From UBA724 sp964229545 (GTDB taxonomy: Bacteria > Bacteroidota > Bacteroidia > Flavobacteriales > Flavobacteriaceae), in the NCBI GenBank assembly GCA_964229545.1, contig CAXRDP010000067.1, positions 1 to 64,000 of the forward strand: DNA of 64,000 bases. The letters are read 5' to 3'. Positions 57,250-64,000 of the stretch are shown in pieces. Position 1 is the stretch's first letter. Every line of letters begins with the position of its first letter. A model generated the notes under the pieces. It was not told the DNA's origin and ran no database searches. It saw only the letters and a program-made list of their open reading frames with translations. The position numbers and the translations under genes were made by a program.

Positions 57250-60009
57250 TTACTTGATATTAATCCCTCTTACCACATCAGCTATTTTCAGAATATATTC
57301 CCCTTTAGGTAAGAAATAGGTCCCATTGTCTGACGGTTTGATGTCTTGATGTTTGCGAATAAACTTTCGGATGTTTTCTGGTGCTATGGTTAAGTCATAG
57401 GTTCCGTAATTAAGTCCTCGCTGCAAATCCATCTCAAATGCATATAGCAAAGCTTCTTTGTCAGAATACACTTCTACATTAGCGCTTGTATTGATGGCGG
57501 AATACACCACAAAATCCATTTCCGGCAAGTATGGCTCCGTCCATGCATTACGAGCTTTTCCCCATCGGTCACTGTGATTGACATCACTTAATTCAAATAT
57601 GTAAAGAGAACTCCCATCAAGTTCGGGCAGTTGTTGAATGTGCAAAAGATCAACCTTATAAATGGAACGACCGTGTGTACCCAATAGCAAATGATTTTTG
57701 TCGGGTTGTACAACCAAGTCATGCACTGCTACTTTGGGTAGGGTGTCTTCCAAAGCTTCCCAATCGGTGCCTCCATTTAGAGACACATAGGCAGCATTGT
57801 CGGTGCCTACATATAGTATGTTGGGGTGCGTGGGGTCTTCTTTAATCACATTGACTGGTGAGGAAGGCAATTCGTTGTGCAAAGGACTCCAGCTTTGACC
57901 CATGTCTTGACTCACATACACATAGGGTTGAAAATCATCGTTTCTATAGCCATTGAGTGTGGCATAGATGCGGTTGGGTTCGTGGGTAGAGAACTGCACG
58001 CGACTTACCCACAGGTTTTGCGGAAGTGCGTCGCTAATGCGATTCCAAGTGAACCCTCCATCTTGGGTAAGTTGAATATAACCATCATCTGTACCCACTA
58101 ACAAAGTGCCAAAAGCAAACGAAGATTCATCTATGGTTGTGATGGTTCCATAGGGCACATTTCCTTGGATCCCCCCTTGGGTGAGGTCGTCAGAAAGAGC
58201 TTTCCATTCGTCCCCTTGGTTCATAGAACGGTGGAGTTTGTTGCTGCCCAAATACAAAATGTCTTGGTTGTGGGGAGACAACAAAATGGGCGTTTGCCAA
58301 TTGAAGCGCAAAGGCGGTTCGCCCAGTTCGTGTTTGGGCTGGATGTAGGAGTTGGTGTTTTTATCTCTGTCAATCCTGTAGTAATTACCAAACTGATAGC
58401 CGGTAAAAACGATATCAGGATTGCGGTTGTCTACCTGAATTTGCATGCCATCCCCTCCCATGATAGAGGTCCAATTGTTATGGCCTGTTTGATGCCATGC
58501 CGGGCTTTCAACAGCCGTATGAGGAGCCACCCAAACCCCGTTGTCTTGCAGTCCGCCATAGACATGATAAGGGTCTTGGCGATCGGCATAGACGGTGTAG
58601 AATTGCCCCACCGAGGGTTGGTTGTTTTTGATCCAATGGGCGCCATCGTCGTAGCTAATGTTTACACCACCATCATTACCGTTAATCAAGTGATTGGGGT
58701 TTTGGGGATTGATCCACAAAGCATGGTGGTCCACATGGGCATTGGGCGCATTGATGTCCGTAAAGCTTTGCCCCCCATCTTTGGATTTTAAAAAGGGGAC
58801 GCCATAAATATAAATGGCTTCTCTGTCGGTTGGAGATACGTGGATTTGGCCAAAGTAATAGCCGTAGCTAAAGTAGATGTCGTCCAAGTAGCCCTCATGA
58901 GTTTTACTCCAAGTTTTCCCGCCATCTGTACTTCGGTAGACCTCTGCCCCAACCACAGGTGTGTCAAACAATAAGGCATTGGCGTCTTCTAAGTAAAGTG
59001 CTAGATCGGCAGGCTGTACTTTGCCCAACTTGACAGAGGCTTTGACTGACTCAGCAGTATATTTTTTTGGAAATCGATTGGTGCGTAAGTAATCTTCAAG
59101 CAAACTATCATTTATGGCAAAAAATCCTTCCAGAGAAAGGGTTTTAAAATCGTTTTTTTGGAGCCCTTTGGACAATTTTTCTTCTGCCGGACGACGGTCT
59201 TGGTTGTCCAAAATTGCATAGAGGTCATCGCTGTCAAAAGCTGCCAAACCGATGCGACCAACCCCCTCTCCCTGAAGAAAACCCGATTCGGGTGTGGAAA
59301 TCAAAGTCCAAGAATCGCCTCCGTCTGTACTTTTATAGATACCCGAAGCCGAACCACTTCCTGTAAAATTCCAAGATTTTCGGTCTTTTTGCCAAGCCGA
59401 GGCATACATGATATTAAAATTTTCAGGCGCTACACTGATATCTATGATTCCCGTAGTGTCATTAATGTATAGGGTTTGTTGCCAGGTCTTTCCACCGTCT
59501 TGGGTTTTATAAATTCCACGTTGGGTATTGGGCGTATACAAATGACCTGTCACACCCACAACGACTTCATCAGGATTGTTGGGGTTGATTTCGATTTTTC
59601 CAAAATGATGGGCGTCTTCCAAACCCACAAGCCGCCACGAAGCACCTCCATCTTCCGATTTTAACAAACCAATACCGGGGTAGGAAGAGCGGGAGGCATT
59701 GTTTTCGCCCGTGCCTACCCATAGGGTGTTGTTGGCCCAATCGACAGCAATATCGCCTATGTTTTGGGTAGTACTGTTGTCCATCACAGGAGTAAAGCTC
59801 GTGCCATTGTTATCGGTATACCACAATCCGCCCGAGGCATAGGCCACATAAAACTCATGGGGCGCATCGGGATTGACAGCCAAGTCGGTCACGCGACCGC
59901 TCATCACACTTGGTCCGATATTGACAACAGGAGTTTGAGAAACAAGGGAAGGTCTGTCTTGGGCAAAGAGCGCGCCCACCACACATAAAGAAAGGAGCCA
60001 ATTTTTCAT
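57250..60009 (-). CDS. Secreted BNR/sortilin-like beta-propeller protein
   Basis: 919 residues with a Sec signal peptide (MKNWLLSLCVVGALFAQ). At least eight BNR/Asp-box motifs of S-x-D-x-G-x-x-W type occur (SEDGGASW, TQDGGKTW, STDGGDSW, STDGGKTW, SKDGGQSF, TQDGGFTW, SQDMGQSW, SLNGGTDW). These form two beta-propellers of the sortilin/WD40-BNR type, like those annotated as glycosyl hydrolases without evidence of catalysis. A helical insert of about 70 residues (around residues 270-345) interrupts the first propeller, and a 100-residue beta-rich tail closes the protein. No type IX sorting domain is obvious. Function unknown. Confidence 0.82.
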   Translation of the reverse strand: MKNWLLSLCVVGALFAQDRPSLVSQTPVVNIGPSVMSGRVTDLAVNPDAPHEFYVAYASGGLWYTDNNGTSFTPVMDNSTTQNIGDIAVDWANNTLWVGTGENNASRSSYPGIGLLKSEDGGASWRLVGLEDAHHFGKIEINPNNPDEVVVGVTGHLYTPNTQRGIYKTQDGGKTWQQTLYINDTTGIIDISVAPENFNIMYASAWQKDRKSWNFTGSGSASGIYKSTDGGDSWTLISTPESGFLQGEGVGRIGLAAFDSDDLYAILDNQDRRPAEEKLSKGLQKNDFKTLSLEGFFAINDSLLEDYLRTNRFPKKYTAESVKASVKLGKVQPADLALYLEDANALLFDTPVVGAEVYRSTDGGKTWSKTHEGYLDDIYFSYGYYFGQIHVSPTDREAIYIYGVPFLKSKDGGQSFTDINAPNAHVDHHALWINPQNPNHLINGNDGGVNISYDDGAHWIKNNQPSVGQFYTVYADRQDPYHVYGGLQDNGVWVAPHTAVESPAWHQTGHNNWTSIMGGDGMQIQVDNRNPDIVFTGYQFGNYYRIDRDKNTNSYIQPKHELGEPPLRFNWQTPILLSPHNQDILYLGSNKLHRSMNQGDEWKALSDDLTQGGIQGNVPYGTITTIDESSFAFGTLLVGTDDGYIQLTQDGGFTWNRISDALPQNLWVSRVQFSTHEPNRIYATLNGYRNDDFQPYVYVSQDMGQSWSPLHNELPSSPVNVIKEDPTHPNILYVGTDNAAYVSLNGGTDWEALEDTLPKVAVHDLVVQPDKNHLLLGTHGRSIYKVDLLHIQQLPELDGSSLYIFELSDVNHSDRWGKARNAWTEPYLPEMDFVVYSAINTSANVEVYSDKEALLYAFEMDLQRGLNYGTYDLTIAPENIRKFIRKHQDIKPSDNGTYFLPKGEYILKIADVVRGINIK

Positions 60010-60086
60010 AACTAAGAATATATTAGGGGTTAAGGTAGCCTTATTTTTTGAATTTCAATACCTTTACCCTAAATCCCTACAACCTT

Positions 60087-61379
60087 ATGAAGTACGCGCC
60101 GTTCCCCCAATCTCTATTTGTTGAAAACCGCAAGCGCTTTGCGGCCCAACTCAAGCCCAATAGCATCGCTGTATTTAACGCCAATGACATCTACCCCATC
60201 AGTGCGGACAGCACACTGCCTTTTGAGCAGCACCGCGACTTGTTTTACCTCAGCGGTGTGGACCAAGAAGAAACTATCTTGGTGCTTTGCCCGGATGCCA
60301 AAGACGCTTCGCAGCGCGAACTGCTATTTGTCCGAGAAACCAACGCCCATATTGCAGTATGGGAAGGTGCCAAACTGAATAAGAAGGAGGCTACCCAAGT
60401 TTCTGGAGTACAAACCGTGCATTGGGTTCAGGATTTTGAAACTGTTTTTAAAGCCTTGGCAGCCTCATGTGATCACATATACATCAATACCAACGAACAC
60501 TATCGTGCCCAAGTCGAAACCCAAACACGTGAGGACCGATTTATCGCTTGGTGCCAAAAGGAATTCCCAAACCACCCATACGAAAAGAGCAATTTTATTC
60601 TGCAAGCCTTACGTGCTGTCAAAGACCCTGAGGAAATCGCGCGTATCCAACATGCTTGCAACATTACTGAAAAAGGTTTTAGACGGATACTAGACTTTGT
60701 CAAGCCTGGTGTATGGGAATATGAGATTGAGGCAGAGTATGCCCATGAATTCCTCCGCAACCGATCCAAGGGATTTGCATACACCCCCATTATCGCTTCA
60801 GGCGCCAACGCCAATGTGTTGCACTACATTCAAAACAACCAACAATGCCAAGCCGGTGAGTTGCTTTTGATGGATGTGGCGGCTGAGTATGCCAATTACG
60901 CGAGCGATATGACACGTACGATTCCAGTGTCAGGACGTTTTAGCGCCCGTCAGCGCGCCGTTTATGAGGCCGTTTTGCGAGTCAAGAACCAAGCCACCCA
61001 ACTCCTTGTACCGGGAGCGTTCTGGAAGGAATATCATATTGAGGTGGGGAAAATCATGACTTCCGAATTGCTCGGATTGGGCTTGTTGGACAAAGCCGAC
61101 GTGCAAAACGAAACTGCCGATCAGCCGGCTTACAAAAAATATTTTATGCACGGTACCTCCCACCACTTGGGGCTAGACACCCATGACTATGGCCTGCTAG
61201 ACCAACCCATGCAAGCCAATATGGTCTTTACGGTAGAGCCTGGCATCTATATCCCCGAAGAAGGATTTGGTATTCGCTTAGAAGATGATGTGGTCATACA
61301 AGAAACTGGCGCGCCTGTAAATCTGATGAAAAACATTCCTATAGAAGCTGATGCAATCGAGGCTTTGATGAACGCCTAA
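60087..61379 (+). CDS. pepP: Xaa-Pro aminopeptidase (aminopeptidase P)
   Basis: 430 residues. The AMP_N domain (MKYAPFPQSLFVENRKRFA onward) precedes the creatinase/pita-bread domain. Metal ligands: Asp in MDVAAEYANYASDMTRTIP, His in HGTSHHLGLDTHD, Glu in VEPGIYIPEEGFGIRLEDDVV. It removes the N-terminal residue before proline and is usually manganese dependent. The start at 60087 is fixed by homology; a TTG upstream is not needed. The stop overlaps the thiL stop by four bases (CTAA). Confidence 0.92.
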   Translation: MKYAPFPQSLFVENRKRFAAQLKPNSIAVFNANDIYPISADSTLPFEQHRDLFYLSGVDQEETILVLCPDAKDASQRELLFVRETNAHIAVWEGAKLNKKEATQVSGVQTVHWVQDFETVFKALAASCDHIYINTNEHYRAQVETQTREDRFIAWCQKEFPNHPYEKSNFILQALRAVKDPEEIARIQHACNITEKGFRRILDFVKPGVWEYEIEAEYAHEFLRNRSKGFAYTPIIASGANANVLHYIQNNQQCQAGELLLMDVAAEYANYASDMTRTIPVSGRFSARQRAVYEAVLRVKNQATQLLVPGAFWKEYHIEVGKIMTSELLGLGLLDKADVQNETADQPAYKKYFMHGTSHHLGLDTHDYGLLDQPMQANMVFTVEPGIYIPEEGFGIRLEDDVVIQETGAPVNLMKNIPIEADAIEALMNA

Positions 61380-62410
61380 AACGACTTCCAGCCTTGGGCT
61401 TGTAGGGCAATTTTCTCTCCACCCCTAGTGATGATATGTGCTCCTGAAGCCGCATCTGTGATGTGACCAATGACAGTCAGGTTGGGGTTGCCTTTGATTT
61501 TGTCGTAGTCTTCTTGTTTGATGGTAAAAAGCAATTCGTAGTCTTCCCCTCCAGCAAGTGCAATGGTGGTGCTGTCTAAATTAAACTCCTCACAAACCGC
61601 TATAAACTGAGGGTCCAAAGGAATCTTTTCTTCATACAAATCACAGCCCACCTCGGAATGTTTGCACAAATGAAGTATTTCGGATGACAAACCGTCGCTG
61701 ATGTCTATCATTGCGGTTGGGGCTACACCGAGTTGGGCCAACAATTCAGGGATGTCTTTGCGGGCTTCGGGCTTAAGCTGACGCTCAATAAGGTAGGTAT
61801 AGGCATCCAAGTCAGGTTGGTTGTTGGGATTGGCCTTAAACACTTCTTTTTCTCTTTCCAGCACTTGTAGACCCATATAGGCAGCCCCCAAATCTCCACT
61901 AACGACCAACAAATCGTTGGGTTGAGCACCCTTGCGATAGACGGGTGTTTGAGTCGTTCCCAAGGCAGTTACGCTGATAATAAGACCCGTCGTTGAGCTT
62001 GTTGTATCTCCTCCGACCAAATCTACTTTATAGGTCTTGCAAGCCAAGTAAATCCCCGCATAAAGTTCTTCCAAGGCTTCTTTGGGAAAACGATTGGAAA
62101 CAGCAATGCTGACAGTAATTTGTGTGGCACTCCCATTCATCGCATAGATATCAGATAGATTGACCATCACCGCTTTATATCCCAAATGTTTAAGGGGCAT
62201 ATAGGCCAAATCAAAATGAACGCCCTCCACCAACATGTCCGTAGAGACCAACGTGTTCATATCGGAGTGTTTCAATACCGCCGCGTCGTCGCCGACTCCT
62301 TTGAGGGTAGACGGTTGTTCTAATGCAAAATCCTTGGTTAGCAAATCGATCAGTGCAAATTCGCCCAAATCTGAAAGCGGAGTTTTGGCTTGATTTTTGT
62401 TGTCAAACAT
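61376..62410 (-). CDS. thiL: Thiamine-monophosphate kinase
   Basis: 344 residues, AIR-synthase-like fold. GVGDDAAVLKHSDMN and VSTDMLVEGVHFDL near the N-terminus are ThiL hallmarks, followed by AVSNRFPKEALEELYAG, VGGDTTSS, and GGEDYELLFT in the C-terminal domain. It phosphorylates thiamine monophosphate to the diphosphate cofactor. No other thiamine gene is nearby. It uses a four-base leader from TAATTTTG. Confidence 0.93.
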   Translation of the reverse strand: MFDNKNQAKTPLSDLGEFALIDLLTKDFALEQPSTLKGVGDDAAVLKHSDMNTLVSTDMLVEGVHFDLAYMPLKHLGYKAVMVNLSDIYAMNGSATQITVSIAVSNRFPKEALEELYAGIYLACKTYKVDLVGGDTTSSTTGLIISVTALGTTQTPVYRKGAQPNDLLVVSGDLGAAYMGLQVLEREKEVFKANPNNQPDLDAYTYLIERQLKPEARKDIPELLAQLGVAPTAMIDISDGLSSEILHLCKHSEVGCDLYEEKIPLDPQFIAVCEEFNLDSTTIALAGGEDYELLFTIKQEDYDKIKGNPNLTVIGHITDAASGAHIITRGGEKIALQAQGWKSF

Positions 62411-62414
62411 TTGG

Positions 62415-62444
62415 CAAAATTACATGCATTTTTATTATACCAAA
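62415..62444 (-). promoter_or_regulatory. Promoter of thiL, four bases before the start codon
   Basis: On the minus strand TTTG (62441-62444), an 18-base spacer, TAATTTTG (62415-62422), CCAA, ATG. Both elements match, and the start codon lies where transcription should begin. Confidence 0.75.
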
Positions 62445-62449
62445 ACCCT

Positions 62450-62457
62450 TACCTTAG
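62450..62457 (+). promoter_or_regulatory. Near-consensus TANNTTTG element of the LVIVD lipoprotein gene
   Basis: TACCTTAG (one mismatch) four bases before the ATG at 62462. Confidence 0.4.
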
Positions 62458-62461
62458 ACTC

Positions 62462-63739
62462 ATGAATCCTAAAAATCTTCTTTACGGTGCTTTGTTGGGA
62501 CTCATCTTAGCTTGTAGTGAAGAAACAAGCCCAACAGAAAGTCAGCCACTCATAGAGCCCTTGTTCGCTTGCGAGTCGGGGGTAGCCGGTCCATATGCCT
62601 GTCAAGGAATTGACCTGATGGGACACCTTTCGCTGGGGGAAATGGATGCCACTGCCGGAAATGATTGTTGGGGCTGGACCGATCCTGCCACCGGAAAAGA
62701 ATATGCCCTTATGGGGCTCAACAATGGCACTGCCTTTATAGATGTGACTGTCGCCAATGATCCTGTCTATTTGGGCAAATTACCTACCCAAACGGTTTCG
62801 AGCGTGTGGCGCGATATCAAAGTGTATCGACAATATGCGCTTATTGTTGCTGACCGTGCCGAGAATCACGGCGTACAAATTTTTGACCTGACACGACTTC
62901 GCGGTGTCAGTGCCCCCACCATTTTTGATGCCGATGCCCACTTCGACGGTTTGGGTAGCGCCCACAACATTGCGGTCAACGAAGACAGCGGATATGCCTT
63001 TGCCGTAGGAGCTTCCACTCACAGCGGAGGGCCACACTTTATCAATTTAGTTGACCCGCTGATGCCACAAGATGCAGGGGGCTATGCTACTAGTGGTTAT
63101 TCTCACGATGGGCAAGTAGTCACCTACAATGGGCCAGACAGTGCCCATGGGGGTAAGGAACTCTTTTTGGGTAGCAACGAAAACGAGGTCGTCTTGGTCG
63201 ATGTGACAGACAAAGACAATCCGCAACTAATTTCACGTGTTCAGTACACCCAAACCCAATACACCCACCAAGGCTGGCTGACCGAAGACCACCGCTTTTT
63301 TCTGGTTGGAGATGAATTGGACGAACTGCGAGAGGGCATTCCCACCCGTACTTTGGTTTTTGACATCCGTGATTTGGACAACCCCAAATTACATTTTGAG
63401 TATGTGGCTGAGACAGATGCCATAGACCACAATGGCTATGTTGTGGGTGAGGAGTTCTATCTTGCCAGTTATACTGCCGGGTTGCGTATTCTGGATATAT
63501 CTCAAATTGAGAACAAACAATTTACAGAAACTGCCTTTTTTGAAACCCACCAAGAAGTTCCAAGCGGTTCAGGATTGGTAGAAACTATGGCGGTCCAGTT
63601 TGATGAAGATCATGACAACCCCCTCAAAGGGAATAATCCACTTTTTGACGGGGCTTGGAGCGTATATCCTTTTTTCGATAGTGGCAACATCATTGTTAGC
63701 GACATTAGCGGAGGGCTTTTTGTCGTTCGGAAGCAGTAA
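62462..63739 (+). CDS. Choice-of-anchor B lipoprotein with LVIVD repeats
   Basis: 425 residues from MNPKNLLYG. Lipoprotein signal ends at LILAC (Cys near 18). The rest follows the choice-of-anchor B pattern: an acidic segment WGWTDPATGKEYALMGLNNG, then repeats in the LVIVD style (AFIDVTVANDPVYLGKLP, GVQIFDLTRLRG, HFINLVDPLMP, VVLVDVTDKDNPQLI), which form a propeller-like fold. Conserved SAHN, SHDGQ and DHNGYVVG motifs. Probable surface lipoprotein; function unknown. Followed by a 106-base gap to the IscA-like gene. Confidence 0.85.
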   Translation: MNPKNLLYGALLGLILACSEETSPTESQPLIEPLFACESGVAGPYACQGIDLMGHLSLGEMDATAGNDCWGWTDPATGKEYALMGLNNGTAFIDVTVANDPVYLGKLPTQTVSSVWRDIKVYRQYALIVADRAENHGVQIFDLTRLRGVSAPTIFDADAHFDGLGSAHNIAVNEDSGYAFAVGASTHSGGPHFINLVDPLMPQDAGGYATSGYSHDGQVVTYNGPDSAHGGKELFLGSNENEVVLVDVTDKDNPQLISRVQYTQTQYTHQGWLTEDHRFFLVGDELDELREGIPTRTLVFDIRDLDNPKLHFEYVAETDAIDHNGYVVGEEFYLASYTAGLRILDISQIENKQFTETAFFETHQEVPSGSGLVETMAVQFDEDHDNPLKGNNPLFDGAWSVYPFFDSGNIIVSDISGGLFVVRKQ

Positions 63740-63807
63740 AAATCTGTAATCTGCTTTTTTGCATGTTTTCCTTTTATTACACTTAAGTCTAACAGCGTAA
63801 AAAACTG

Positions 63808-63815
63808 TATATTTG
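63808..63815 (+). promoter_or_regulatory. TANNTTTG promoter element of the IscA-like gene
   Basis: TATATTTG, 30 bases before the ATG at 63846. The inverted repeat at 63824-63838 lies between it and the start. Confidence 0.65.
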
Positions 63816-63823
63816 CGCTTTAT

Positions 63824-63838
63824 TTAGACAAAATCTAA
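63824..63838 (+). promoter_or_regulatory. Inverted repeat TTAGA-CAAAA-TCTAA upstream of the IscA-like gene
   Basis: A perfect 5-bp inverted repeat with 5-base spacer, just downstream of the presumed transcription start. It resembles the TTTAG-n6-CTAAA operator style of DtxR-type iron or manganese regulators. Binding factor unknown. Confidence 0.45.
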
Positions 63839-63845
63839 TTTAACC

Positions 63846-64000
63846 ATGATTAAGGTTTCAGAATCCGCAAAACTTCAGGTAAGGCAATTGATGCATGCCG
63901 ATGGCTTTGACGCAGTGCAAGACTTTGTACGAGTAGGCGTCAAAAGCGGTGGTTGTTCCGGATTGTCCTACGACTTGGCATTTGACAAAGAGGTTGGATC
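63846..64000 (+). CDS. IscA/HesB family iron-sulfur assembly protein, N-terminal fragment
   Basis: Only 51 codons are in the window; the gene continues to the right. MIKVSESAKLQVRQLM, then VRVGVKSGGCSGLSYDLAFD. The GGCSGLSY motif with its first conserved cysteine is the HesB/IscA signature. In flavobacteria such a gene usually opens the suf operon ahead of sufB, which would lie beyond the right edge. Confidence 0.92.
   Translation, partial: MIKVSESAKLQVRQLMHADGFDAVQDFVRVGVKSGGCSGLSYDLAFDKEVG

Noticed and set aside
58165..58791. 208-codon plus-strand open frame inside the BNR protein gene
   Set aside because: Antisense shadow; composition follows the complement of the Asp-box repeats.
1..64000. 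CRISPR arrays, insertion sequences, prophage or defence islands
   Set aside because: No direct-repeat arrays, transposase or integrase motifs, phage genes or composition shifts were seen in reading through the window.

Overview
This window reads as chromosomal DNA of a member of the Bacteroidota, most likely the Flavobacteriia. The evidence is consistent. An ActABCDEF-CoxBA respiratory cluster is present. So are families typical of this group: DUF4270, DUF5686, DUF2723, the SPOR protein beside infB, an SDR-type threonine dehydrogenase beside kbl, and an IscA-like gene at the right edge in the position that usually opens a suf operon. Shine-Dalgarno sequences are rare, and the Bacteroidota promoter element TANNTTTG stands immediately upstream of at least sixteen starts. 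Base composition is even and I see no insertion sequence, prophage, CRISPR array or foreign island. This is a core-genome segment, densely packed, with no gene-free stretch longer than 300 bases.

Layout. 1-11.2 kb (minus strand): the ruvB N-terminus, then, reading leftward from 11.2 kb, actA-actB-actC-actD-actE-actF-coxB-coxA, encoding alternative complex III and an aa3-type oxidase. 11.4-16.2 kb: a SPOR protein, then minus-strand rimP-nusA-infB with a terminator-like hairpin in the leader. 16.3-23.1 kb: a tiny membrane ORF, a fatty acid hydroxylase family protein, tRNA-Gln, a broken tRNA-Gln copy carrying a 20-bp palindrome, a DUF2723 membrane protein, a cysteine-less thioredoxin and a metallophosphoesterase. 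23.2-30.2 kb: polA, rplM-rpsI, rpsB-tsf, pyrH-frr, with hairpins in front of rplM and rpsB. 30.2-37.8 kb: an MMPL exporter, asnS, rpoN, then a divergent threonine dehydrogenase/kbl pair. 37.8-45.9 kb: DUF4270 lipoprotein, a short glycogen-synthase-like protein, panC-panD-YbhN-like-radA, an aldo/keto reductase and exonuclease III. 45.9-53.6 kb: a small outer-membrane protein, glyS, comF, an Ig-like lipoprotein, a nitrilase-family amidase and a DUF5686 outer-membrane protein. 53.6-57.1 kb: sdhC-sdhA-sdhB. 57.2-64 kb: a BNR-propeller secreted protein, pepP, thiL, an LVIVD-repeat lipoprotein and the start of an IscA-like gene.

Together the genes describe an aerobic respirer. Succinate dehydrogenase reduces (presumably mena-)quinone, alternative complex III oxidises it and passes electrons by haem c to the CuA of cytochrome oxidase. 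The translation and ribosome genes form several short operons whose leaders carry hairpins that look like autoregulatory elements.

No wholly new defence or biosynthetic system is visible. The most unusual signals are regulatory and structural: a family of genes in which TANNTTTG sits exactly four bases before the start codon (apparent leaderless mRNAs), a broken tRNA-Gln copy interrupted by a perfect palindrome, a probable attenuator before rimP-nusA-infB, an inverted repeat in front of the IscA-like gene, and five convergent gene pairs that overlap by exactly four bases through their stop codons.
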